This document shows, piece after piece, positions 24,034-32,525 of a DNA stretch of 42,901 bases. A program made the translations under genes and the position numbers. The stretch is from contig JAJCYS010000009.1 of assembly GCA_029262815.1 (NCBI GenBank), positions 1 through 42,901 on the forward strand, written 5' to 3'. Below the pieces are notes generated by a model. The model was not told where the DNA came from. It was given only the letters and a program-made list of their open reading frames with translations, and ran no database searches. The stretch comes from Deltaproteobacteria bacterium (GTDB taxonomy: Bacteria; Bdellovibrionota; JAJCYS01). The stretch's first letter is position 1, and each line of letters begins with the position of its first letter.

Positions 24034-27000
24034 ATGTATCACTTGCGATGTATGTATACAATAGCTTGGATTGCAGTAATAGGGGGTTGTTCAATTGCTC
24101 GTGCGGACTTATTTCCAGTGCTTGAGAATGATGAAGAAATTATAAGTTACCTGATCTTTATCAGTAAACAGTATCCGTTATTTTTTAGACTTGCAGCAAC
24201 TTACGATAGTGATGTTTTTAAAATCATCAATACCCTTCAAACCTTGCAGGTAAAATTACCAAAACTTCATGGCTATGACTGGGTCAAGCATTACCATTCA
24301 AAACTGCGTGTGATTCATATCCAACTTGAGGTAGAAAAAGAAGTAAAACACTACATCATTGACCCCAAGGTAATCGAATCCTGGAAAAGCGACTTAAATT
24401 CACTGTTAGATCCAATAGAAGTAGAAGAAGGGGGGCTCCAAACATATTTAGAAGAGAAAATAATAATGATACAAAGGTTGCCAATTCAACCCTTATCGAA
24501 CGCTTTGATTAAAATTTTGGATTCGGATAATACAAAAAACTTATTAAAAAAATCATTATCCGAAAAATTAAAATATATAGAATTCTCTTTGAAGGAGAGT
24601 TCACAACATTTGCTATCAGTTAGCTTCAAACATAAAGCATTTCGCCTGAGTCCAGTAAAGGAAGAAGGAAAAGATCCTGTGTTTCTGGGAAATCAGGTAT
24701 GGAATATTTTGAATGAATGGATTGAATTGAAACAATCACTCGCCCACTATATAGAAATTTACGCATTATTAAAAGGGGAAAGTGAGTTTCCATCTTCCAT
24801 TGAAGCTGCTCAGAAGCGTATTTCAACAATCACAGAAACAGATCTGGATATTTATTTTCATGGCGTAGGCGAGATCAAAAACGACTTGCTATTAAAGCGA
24901 CTCAGCTCTCTCAAGAAATTAAAAAAAGGTGCTCAACGAGTTCGAACTCATTTAAAAAAAATTACATCTGCTAAACAAGAAATCATCACTTCTGTTGGTG
25001 GCGAAATTTGGTTACTTCAATCGAGCAAAGACAAGGCCCCATTTCGAGGATTTATTGCATCAGATTGTCAGACCAGTCACTCTATGCCCCTGTTTGTCAT
25101 CGATCCCGTATTCGAAATTTATGATGAAAAAGTGTTTTTATTACCGGGCGGGCAAGTCGTGAATGCTGAAGGACAAATTATAAAATCGCGAGGCGCAGTA
25201 ACGTTAGCGTTGGGTAAGGTAAATCAGAAAGTAACGGCATATGTACACACTGTGAATGGATCACACGTGAGCCCTAAACATATCAATTTGATCAGAGAAG
25301 GACTGTTCAATGCATGGTCCAAAATGGATATGGGTAGTTCAGTTAGCGAACTTTCGTCTATTTCAAGTCTGGGAACACGAGCAAGAGTGTTTTCCAACAT
25401 GAATTATGATGCGTTGAGACAGGTCTTTTATCAAGATATTCAAAAGGGAGAATTGGTAGATTTCGAGTTTATGTTTAAGGAAATCAGAGAACATTTGAAT
25501 TCAAAAATATCCTCTACTTATGATACACCGGCTAGCAACAAACAGGTTGTGCTCTATACGCCACAGTATCAGTCGGATATAAATACAGATGTATCGTTTA
25601 TTGAAATACCTAAATTTGAAAATAATCCTGCGAGTCAAATTCGAAAATTAGCTTTAGCACTTGATTTAAGATTTTCAAAGAGGGACCGCTTAGTGAATCG
25701 TGTGCAACGTACAACTCAAATTAGTCAAAAAGAATTTAACGAAATTATTGAAACATTAAGTAATAAGAAAAATCTGATAGTTGAGGAATATTATAAATCA
25801 GTTAGTTCCAAACTCAAACCTTTCCAGATTGTATTAGATCAGCATTTTATGAAAAAACATGGATATCTTTTATGGAATGGTTCCTTTAAATCACCAAACA
25901 TTTTATCTGAACAACATTTAGAAGAAGGGATGAGTGGTGCAGTGGCTATGTTGAAGCTTGAAACCAATCCTGACAATGTAATGAAGTTGGTAGAAAAAAA
26001 TCCTAAAATATTTATGGAAAACAAAAAATTTCAAAAATACATGATTTCTTTGTGCTCTGATGCAACTGAAGATCGACTACAACTTCAAAAATTAATATCG
26101 TATGGCGTTCATGGATCCTGGATAAATAAAGGCATACTAAATTATTTAGAAATGTTAGATGAAGTCTCATCATCGAGTATCCCAGCCAGGTTTGTAGAAT
26201 TTTTGAATAAAGTTATTTATCCAGATCCTATGTTTCGCACTCAATTCATTGAGTACGTTCAGAAGAAGTCGATAAGAACACTAGGTCATTCCATATCAGC
26301 ATTAGGAAATATTGAACAAACATGGGGTTTCGATACGGGTAGTGATTCAAAGGGTGTTCAAACATTGTTTGAAATAGTTGAATATGGTTTAGAGAAACAA
26401 CGAGCTGATGCTGATCGCGAAATTAGAAAAATATTTGAGAAAAAATCTGCTCAAGTCTACCAGGCAATTCAATCAGATCTAGACTTACAGTTTAAGCTAA
26501 TCTCATTTGCTCAGGAATCAGACAAATTAGGTTCACTATTATTTTTAGATCATGCATCCAGTCAGAGGCCAGATATTGAGGAAAAACTTCATGCTGTGTT
26601 GGTCTCTGAGTTTGAAAAAGGTGCTCAAACGGGGCGTCTTGAATACTTGGTGGAACAGAAATTTTCCACAGATAAGCTAAACCGAGCCTTCTTAAGTTAT
26701 TTAAAATCTGAAGAGGGTTACATTACAACCGACGATGAACCATCATTTATCTACAGTTTTATTGAATTTGATGATGAGGTAAGAGCACAAGTTGTTTCTA
26801 ACTTAAAAAAAGAGGATGTTCGTTCGAGTTTTTTTGAATTCAATTTGGATTTATTTTATTTAACAGAGTCACAATACCTGCAACGGATTAATGTAGATCA
26901 AGAGATCGGTGATGCAACCGCTTTTAGGGAACTTTTGAATTTGTACTCGAGATTACGATGGAGCCCCAAAAAACACAAAGAATTAATGAATAAAATTGTC

Positions 27001-29730
27001 GAAATATTTAATGAACTTTCGAAAAATTATGCAGAGATAATATCTCGTTATTTAATATTAGATCCTGATTTGTACGCGAGTTTCGAAATGTTTTCTATGA
27101 GAGAACCTACCTATGGCGCTTATGCATTATTAAATGAACTAAGAACAAATAATTATTTTTCCTATCCCATACCCGAAGGTCAAGTCTCACCTCATGTGTC
27201 GATTGATCGATCCTTCGATTATTATGAAAAAAAAGCTATTTCGATGGCTTCCCGAATACTGTTAAGTAAAGATAGTTCTGTTGAAGATAAAGTAAAAATT
27301 ATTGAAGAAATATCAAATAAGTACACAGAAAATACTCAAATTCATCAAGCGCTGTTCCTTGCTTCAGGGAGTAAGCATGAACAGGTGCGTGAAGCTATTC
27401 ATAAGGCATTGGAAACTCAAAAAACATCTATTGATAAAACACAGTCATTTATTCAAAATTTTGTTCTAACAGAATTTAAATCATTGTCAAATCAAAGATC
27501 TTGGCACGCTCGTCTGATGATTTCTCATTTAGCACCCACATCTGATCTCAAAATTCATCAAAAATTAAGTGACATGTTAACGAAATATCATAGTGATAGT
27601 ACGATGAAAATCCTATCCGAAGCATTCTCGAGACAACCAGTCATGGATGATGAAATCATGAACCAACTTGTAGTGCGATCTAATGAGACTCAAGAACTTG
27701 TATTGTATCGGGCCATGGCTCATAGTGGAAAGTGGAATTTAAAAGTAATAAAGCTGTTACTTCGGAAATTGAATCGTATTTGGTACAGCTATTATGGTGA
27801 ACAAATTTCACAGAGCAACCATATATTTGAACTTGAGAGTCATATGTGGGTTCTAGACAAGAAATTTGAGAATATACTCGAAGCATTAAAAAAAATTCTT
27901 ACACATTATTCAGGGGCAGGTGATCGTGAATCAGAGGAAGAAATATTAAAATATTTTCTATCCAATCTTGTGAGTTCAAAAAAAATCTGGGACAGACGTG
28001 ATGCTTGTGTATTTTATGAGCTTATTATGAATTTGAAAAACACAAATAAAAATCTTGAATTAGCCATACAAAAAATACTTAAAAGTCCTGATGTTTTTAA
28101 CAAGTTACAATATATGATGGCTACTTTAGAAGAATATGGAGATGTTGTACCAAAACTGATGGCATTCTCAGGACATGTGAATTCTATACACACTCAACTT
28201 AAATTTGTTGAATTAGCTCAAAAGCACAATTCTGAGAAGTATTTAAGGGTCATATCCTATCTGAATCAACCGATGAATCTAGAGGTAGAAGGGGCATTGT
28301 TAGAAGTTCTCAAAACTGACAAATATAATGCTGTGGGATATGAAGTTCGTAAACAGGCTGTAAACTTATTGCATGCGCACAAAAAATATTCGAAATCATT
28401 ATTTCAGTTTATACTCAAGGATCTAGAGTACACGTCTGAGAAACAAGATATGGGCGAACTCAAAGAAGAACAAGTTACAGGGTTTAAAGATGCTATTTTA
28501 CGTGTACTGCATGATATTTCAGAAAATTTAAAAGAGAATTTACCCAATTCATCTTTGGTTTATAGCTATCAAAAGTGTTTGGCTTTTATTGTATGTCGAG
28601 ATATTGGATTGAAAGAATACGAAATACTTCTGACAACGGGACCCATGTCTATCGAAGCCAAAAGCTATTTATTTACTCATTATCATAATCCCCAAAAAAT
28701 CCACCTAGAACGATCCAGGATTCTTTCGGAAGTTGATATGAGTGATATGCACATTCTTCTATCTGGCATTTTAAACATTGATTGGAAAACACGTCAGTCT
28801 GATCTTGAAGAAACTGTTGATCATATTATTGCTAAAGGGTGGGGTAATCTGTTTTGGAAAACCTTAAATCAAGGTATTCAAAACACCACTTCGCAAAAAC
28901 GAATTAATGCCTATGCATTCATGTTTAATTTTTTGACCAAAGCCCAAAAATTACCAACAGAAGGTGATTTACCTTGGACTCAAGAACTGACACGCCTATC
29001 AATATTAAAAAAAGGGTTGTTGGATAATGATCGCTCAATTCAAATAATGGCCCAAAATCAGGTTAGAGAATTTGTTCTTTCTGATTCCAAAAAGTTAATT
29101 GATCGATTGAATTTGTCCATGATGCATTTTACAAATTCGGCAGGGGTGGACTCTATATTGGGTCTACATCGTGACGGATCTCTAAATCTTCTCCCAGATA
29201 TTATTAAGAATGATTTGTGGAGAGTGTATTTGACGGCTCTTGGGAGTAGAGACGAAAGAGTACGATCCGTTGCTTTAGAGGCTTTTGCTACTTTAAAACA
29301 TCCAGTGATGAGTGATGACGATGTGAACATGTTCTATTCCAGAGGAATGAACGATGAGAGTAATGGAGTTCGTTTATCAGCATTAAAAGGGTACGCAACA
29401 TACCTGAACAAGCAGAATTCGGATTTTATTCAATTTACAACCATGGAAAAACTGATGAGCAAAGTTCAGGCTGAACTTGTAGACTCAAAATATGCAACAT
29501 CGCTGACTGATGTATCTCACAATTTAAAGGGGTGGGTTTTTAGCAAAAAGTCACCTTTTAATACGTGGAATCGCATCAACAAGCAAATGAATCAGATTAT
29601 ATTTAAATTAGCAAAACATGAGCTGAAAGAAGTCCAAATAGCGGTTTTAAATACAGCCAAAAACCATAGTGATCTTTGGAATCATCGAACTATCCGTCAC
29701 CTTAGGAAACACCTAATGTGTGTACGTTAA
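24034..29730 (+). CDS. Giant exported helical-repeat protein, 1898 aa
   Basis: The N-terminus (MYHLRCMYTIAWIAVIGGCS, to ARA) is a signal sequence; the IGGC could be a lipobox but the AxA site SIARA is equally good. An internal ATG at 24052 is possible. Residues about 325-450 look like a separate globular domain with beta strands (GGEIWLLQSS, FRGFIASDCQTSHS with C345, LPGGQVVNAEG, KVTAYVHTVNGSHVS). From about 640 to the end the chain is helical and repetitive, HEAT-like in the last 300 residues (DERVRSVALEAFATLKHP, SNGVRLSALKGYATYL). No known enzyme motif recognised. Its 3' end overlaps the convergent JAMM gene by 18 bp. Very AT-rich. A possible promoter with a perfect TTGACA (23967-23972) lies upstream but lacks a good -10. 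Confidence 0.75.
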   Translation: MYHLRCMYTIAWIAVIGGCSIARADLFPVLENDEEIISYLIFISKQYPLFFRLAATYDSDVFKIINTLQTLQVKLPKLHGYDWVKHYHSKLRVIHIQLEVEKEVKHYIIDPKVIESWKSDLNSLLDPIEVEEGGLQTYLEEKIIMIQRLPIQPLSNALIKILDSDNTKNLLKKSLSEKLKYIEFSLKESSQHLLSVSFKHKAFRLSPVKEEGKDPVFLGNQVWNILNEWIELKQSLAHYIEIYALLKGESEFPSSIEAAQKRISTITETDLDIYFHGVGEIKNDLLLKRLSSLKKLKKGAQRVRTHLKKITSAKQEIITSVGGEIWLLQSSKDKAPFRGFIASDCQTSHSMPLFVIDPVFEIYDEKVFLLPGGQVVNAEGQIIKSRGAVTLALGKVNQKVTAYVHTVNGSHVSPKHINLIREGLFNAWSKMDMGSSVSELSSISSLGTRARVFSNMNYDALRQVFYQDIQKGELVDFEFMFKEIREHLNSKISSTYDTPASNKQVVLYTPQYQSDINTDVSFIEIPKFENNPASQIRKLALALDLRFSKRDRLVNRVQRTTQISQKEFNEIIETLSNKKNLIVEEYYKSVSSKLKPFQIVLDQHFMKKHGYLLWNGSFKSPNILSEQHLEEGMSGAVAMLKLETNPDNVMKLVEKNPKIFMENKKFQKYMISLCSDATEDRLQLQKLISYGVHGSWINKGILNYLEMLDEVSSSSIPARFVEFLNKVIYPDPMFRTQFIEYVQKKSIRTLGHSISALGNIEQTWGFDTGSDSKGVQTLFEIVEYGLEKQRADADREIRKIFEKKSAQVYQAIQSDLDLQFKLISFAQESDKLGSLLFLDHASSQRPDIEEKLHAVLVSEFEKGAQTGRLEYLVEQKFSTDKLNRAFLSYLKSEEGYITTDDEPSFIYSFIEFDDEVRAQVVSNLKKEDVRSSFFEFNLDLFYLTESQYLQRINVDQEIGDATAFRELLNLYSRLRWSPKKHKELMNKIVEIFNELSKNYAEIISRYLILDPDLYASFEMFSMREPTYGAYALLNELRTNNYFSYPIPEGQVSPHVSIDRSFDYYEKKAISMASRILLSKDSSVEDKVKIIEEISNKYTENTQIHQALFLASGSKHEQVREAIHKALETQKTSIDKTQSFIQNFVLTEFKSLSNQRSWHARLMISHLAPTSDLKIHQKLSDMLTKYHSDSTMKILSEAFSRQPVMDDEIMNQLVVRSNETQELVLYRAMAHSGKWNLKVIKLLLRKLNRIWYSYYGEQISQSNHIFELESHMWVLDKKFENILEALKKILTHYSGAGDRESEEEILKYFLSNLVSSKKIWDRRDACVFYELIMNLKNTNKNLELAIQKILKSPDVFNKLQYMMATLEEYGDVVPKLMAFSGHVNSIHTQLKFVELAQKHNSEKYLRVISYLNQPMNLEVEGALLEVLKTDKYNAVGYEVRKQAVNLLHAHKKYSKSLFQFILKDLEYTSEKQDMGELKEEQVTGFKDAILRVLHDISENLKENLPNSSLVYSYQKCLAFIVCRDIGLKEYEILLTTGPMSIEAKSYLFTHYHNPQKIHLERSRILSEVDMSDMHILLSGILNIDWKTRQSDLEETVDHIIAKGWGNLFWKTLNQGIQNTTSQKRINAYAFMFNFLTKAQKLPTEGDLPWTQELTRLSILKKGLLDNDRSIQIMAQNQVREFVLSDSKKLIDRLNLSMMHFTNSAGVDSILGLHRDGSLNLLPDIIKNDLWRVYLTALGSRDERVRSVALEAFATLKHPVMSDDDVNMFYSRGMNDESNGVRLSALKGYATYLNKQNSDFIQFTTMEKLMSKVQAELVDSKYATSLTDVSHNLKGWVFSKKSPFNTWNRINKQMNQIIFKLAKHELKEVQIAVLNTAKNHSDLWNHRTIRHLRKHLMCVR

Positions 29731-30651
29731 ATCCCAATGTCTGCTGTGCTTGTTTCTCTTGGATTTTTTATAATTTTGCATTCCCTGATGAAAGGTGATG
29801 ATCGATCCATCACTTAACTCTAAAAAAGAATAGAAATGAATTGGAATTTTGAGTTTCGATGTAGGACCGGATGCCATGCCCATTAAGCTCAACTCATCAT
29901 TTCCAGAGAGAAAGGGTAAGCCATTCGGATGATTATGAAACAGCTGTATTGATTGCACATCATTTAAACGAAGCAGCCCTGGTTCAAACAATGCGTTTAA
30001 ATCTTCGAATGTAAATTCAATACTGCCAGCATATGAAGATGTAGTCATTTTGCTCACAACTTCTTTATTTTTTAGTGTTACGAGCCAAACGCCAACTTCA
30101 ACACTACCCTTCATGTCGTTTAGGGTTTCCTGGATATGATGATCGACCAGTTCGAGATCAAATTGATGCATATGAATTTTAGGATGTGGGTTATCGATAA
30201 TATTCTGTTGTTTTATGAGTAAGTTTTCATGTTGAGTTTTGAATTTTTCACGATTAGTAGGATTATGTTTCGGATTTTTGCTTTCGACGAGGATAGAATT
30301 GATTGCATGAATTTCTCCTGGTGTAAAATGTTCAAGCAAGAGAAGTTCTTGAGGATACCGAGTTCCATTTTCGTTGATATGCTTGCCAACCATTTTTTCA
30401 TAATCGTTCAATGTCCATTTTCTAATACGTTCATATGTTGATATATCAATCCAAATGATATCGGCGCTTTTCTTAGGTGCCTTATAGGTATCGAGTAGAA
30501 ATTGCATAGATCGGAGTATGGGCTTTTTCTTAAAAAGGTGTTTTAGCTTGAAGGCGGAGTTTTGGGGATCGCAAGAATAAGCGATTCGATTGTGGGGTAA
30601 CCCTACTAAACCTATTAATAGTAAACATAATACGAAGAGTTTCAATTGCAT
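29713..30651 (-). CDS. Exported JAMM/MPN-type metalloprotease-like protein
   Basis: Signal peptide at residues 1-26 (MQLKLFVLCLLLIGLVGLPH, to YSC). The C-terminal third holds the complete JAMM zinc motif: H239-x-H241 in FHNHPNG, then seven residues, S249-x-x-D252 (SGND), with a candidate catalytic glutamate at E185 in the strand VEVGVWLV. The HNHPNG wording is close to RadC and other bacterial JAB domains, but RadC is cytoplasmic and lacks a signal peptide. The N-terminal 150 residues match nothing I know. It follows the HELTH gene by 6 bp on the same message. JAMM proteins cleave isopeptide or peptide bonds after Gly-rich tails or act on peptidoglycan-like substrates; the substrate here is unknown. 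Confidence 0.75.
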   Translation of the reverse strand: MQLKLFVLCLLLIGLVGLPHNRIAYSCDPQNSAFKLKHLFKKKPILRSMQFLLDTYKAPKKSADIIWIDISTYERIRKWTLNDYEKMVGKHINENGTRYPQELLLLEHFTPGEIHAINSILVESKNPKHNPTNREKFKTQHENLLIKQQNIIDNPHPKIHMHQFDLELVDHHIQETLNDMKGSVEVGVWLVTLKNKEVVSKMTTSSYAGSIEFTFEDLNALFEPGLLRLNDVQSIQLFHNHPNGLPFLSGNDELSLMGMASGPTSKLKIPIHFYSFLELSDGSIITFHQGMQNYKKSKRNKHSRHWDLTYTH

Positions 30652-30657
30652 ATGCAG

Positions 30658-31971
30658 CTACTTGTTTGATGCATCCATAAATACGAATTTTTCGAGACTG
30701 GGGGGATCTAATTCACTCAGTAAATAAAGAATAGAAGACGCAAAATTTTTGAGATTTGAGTGATGTTCTGGTGCTCTGAATTCCTCAGAAAAATCCGCTT
30801 GATGAAGCCATGATCCAAATTTATTTTTATTACTGATGTAAAATTTTTCAACAATGATGCTTGCCACTAAGTTTGCATCAGAATAGGGTTTTCCGGTATC
30901 CATCAATTTTTTTGTAACGATAAAGTGTGGCCCTAAAGCTGAAAAAAGTACAGAGTGGGTTTTGGGGTTTAAGTATTGGGCAGCTGTGAGATGAAAATCC
31001 TGAAGAGGTTTGTCCACGTCCATTTTCCATAAAATATCTTCTCTTTGTGCGTAATACTCTCCGAATAATTTTAAAATAAGTGCCTTCATCTGAGGCAGTG
31101 CATCTAGTGTTTGAGTCACTTCAGGATTGTTCTTTAACTGTGCCTCAATCCAATTCCACACAGTGGATTCAACTGATTTAAATACAAAATGTGTTAGTTC
31201 GTGAATGATTCGTCCGTTGATTGATTTCCAATCAAATACATGTCTGTTCAGTAAAATACTGTTTCTGCTATAAACTGCATGTGCACTATTTTGTAAGATC
31301 AATTTTGATAGTTCTGGCAACACTATTTGATCAAACGAATGACCTGATTCTGACAGAAATGTAATGTATTGTTTGGTGGTGGGTGCCTTAATCTCAGGTA
31401 ATTTATTCTGAACGCGCAACCAATTAATGATTTTGACCCAACGATTAGCAAGTGCTGAAGAGGGGAGTTTACATAGCTCTTGTTCGAAACGTGTGACTTC
31501 ATATTTTGAAGTTAATGAAATACTTTGGCTGAAATGCATGGCATATAAGTCAAATGCTGTTGAGGATAAATTATCAGGAAATAAGCTAAGTTTTGCATAT
31601 TGGCTTGCAAGAATTTGAGCCGTTAACGGGATGGTGTAGGTTGCCGGTACTCTTATGCGGTTGAATAAACGGTTTTTGAACTGATCAATTTTTTTTTCAA
31701 TCTGTTGTTCTTTTTCATTTTTGGATAATGGGTTAATTCCAGATAGTAAACGAATGTTATTGGAAAAACCTTGTTTAAACTTTGTAACCTCTTCAGTAAT
31801 TTCCTTGTACGCTTTAATGGTCTGAAGTCTAAATTGTTCTTTATTGAGCTTTGTAATCCAAGGCTTTGTTGCTTCTAGAGCGGATTTGCATGCAGCGTGT
31901 ACAATGTTTGACTTCAAAAAATATACAGTAATTAGCATGCCTATTGTCAGGAATGTTTTAAATGGCCTCAT
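30658..31971 (-). CDS. Exported HExxH protein, putative metalloprotease
   Basis: I place the start at the ATG at 31971, which begins a normal signal peptide (MRPFKTFLTIGMLITVYFLK, cut near VHA-AC); an ATG at 32007 adds 12 hydrophobic residues, and neither has a Shine-Dalgarno. The zinc motif HELTH is at H257-E258-H261 in GRIIHELTHFVF. A downstream Glu/Tyr-rich helix (LFGEYYAQREDIL) may supply a third ligand. The long N-terminal part is helical and unrecognised. Six bases separate it from the JAMM gene, so the two form an operon of exported metallopeptidase-like proteins. Similar in plan but not in sequence to the HELQH protein at 22935. Confidence 0.62.
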   Translation of the reverse strand: MRPFKTFLTIGMLITVYFLKSNIVHAACKSALEATKPWITKLNKEQFRLQTIKAYKEITEEVTKFKQGFSNNIRLLSGINPLSKNEKEQQIEKKIDQFKNRLFNRIRVPATYTIPLTAQILASQYAKLSLFPDNLSSTAFDLYAMHFSQSISLTSKYEVTRFEQELCKLPSSALANRWVKIINWLRVQNKLPEIKAPTTKQYITFLSESGHSFDQIVLPELSKLILQNSAHAVYSRNSILLNRHVFDWKSINGRIIHELTHFVFKSVESTVWNWIEAQLKNNPEVTQTLDALPQMKALILKLFGEYYAQREDILWKMDVDKPLQDFHLTAAQYLNPKTHSVLFSALGPHFIVTKKLMDTGKPYSDANLVASIIVEKFYISNKNKFGSWLHQADFSEEFRAPEHHSNLKNFASSILYLLSELDPPSLEKFVFMDASNK

Positions 31972-32038
31972 ATATATAAACATAATATAATTATAAATAG
32001 ATATCATTGGAATTAATGCAATTCAAGGAGTATTATTT

Positions 32039-32062
32039 ATGGGTTATAAATTAGATAGTTAA
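32039..32062 (+). other. Seven-codon reading frame with strong Shine-Dalgarno
   Basis: AAGGAG (32025-32030) stands eight bases before an ATG that opens MGYKLDS and then a stop. The next gene starts two bases after that stop in another frame and has no good ribosome site itself. This may be a leader peptide, a translational coupling device, or the shifted remains of the true N-terminus of the next gene. Confidence 0.35.
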
Positions 32063-32063
32063 G

Positions 32064-32483
32064 GTGTGTTTACTTACCTTTATTGAAGACCAAAAATCCC
32101 AAAGCCTACTGAGTATGTTCTTCTTGGCTTCTCGGATCTGGTTTTTGACAGGGTTATGTCGTGATCATGTTTTGTTATTGTATCTAGCATTAAATCGCAT
32201 CGGTGTCGAATCACGTATAGTAGCGGGAAAATTGAAAGTCATGTATTTAGATGGCAGTCAAGACATAGCCGAGCATACGTGGATAGAGTACATGACTCCA
32301 AATGATACGGTACGATTCGTTGATAATACAGGGCAAGTAGAATATCTCTTTATGACTGAGAACTCTGTTTATCGATCAGAGCTTATTTATGAAACGCCTA
32401 CACACCATGAATTAAAGCCTATTCGATTTGAGGATATTCCAGATGTGTTTTCTGCTGTACTCAATAAGAATATTTTTGAGTAG
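32064..32483 (+). CDS. Small transglutaminase-like cysteine-protease-fold protein
   Basis: Begins at GTG. The transglutaminase-like Cys-His-Asp triad is readable: C32 in TGLCRDHVLLLYLALNRIG, H71 in AEHTWIEY, and D87 in RFVDNTGQ, with RIVAGKL between, as in microbial transglutaminase-fold peptidases. At 139 residues it is close to a bare domain. There is no signal peptide in this frame, unlike its neighbours; the strong Shine-Dalgarno and 7-codon frame just upstream, in a different frame, suggest that the N-terminus may have been lost by a frameshift. It is divergent from the HELTH/JAMM operon and convergent with the kinase gene. Confidence 0.6.
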   Translation: MCLLTFIEDQKSQSLLSMFFLASRIWFLTGLCRDHVLLLYLALNRIGVESRIVAGKLKVMYLDGSQDIAEHTWIEYMTPNDTVRFVDNTGQVEYLFMTENSVYRSELIYETPTHHELKPIRFEDIPDVFSAVLNKNIFE

Positions 32484-32485
32484 TG

Positions 32486-32498
32486 CCAAAAAGGTGCC
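32486..32498 (-). repeat. Dispersed TGGCACC-type motif, copy 2
   Basis: CCAAAAAGGTGCC between two convergent genes; in reverse it reads GGCACCTTTTTGG, close to the copies at 41621 and 42721. Confidence 0.3.
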
Positions 32499-32525
32499 GG
32501 GGAACTTATTGTACTTATTGTATGT

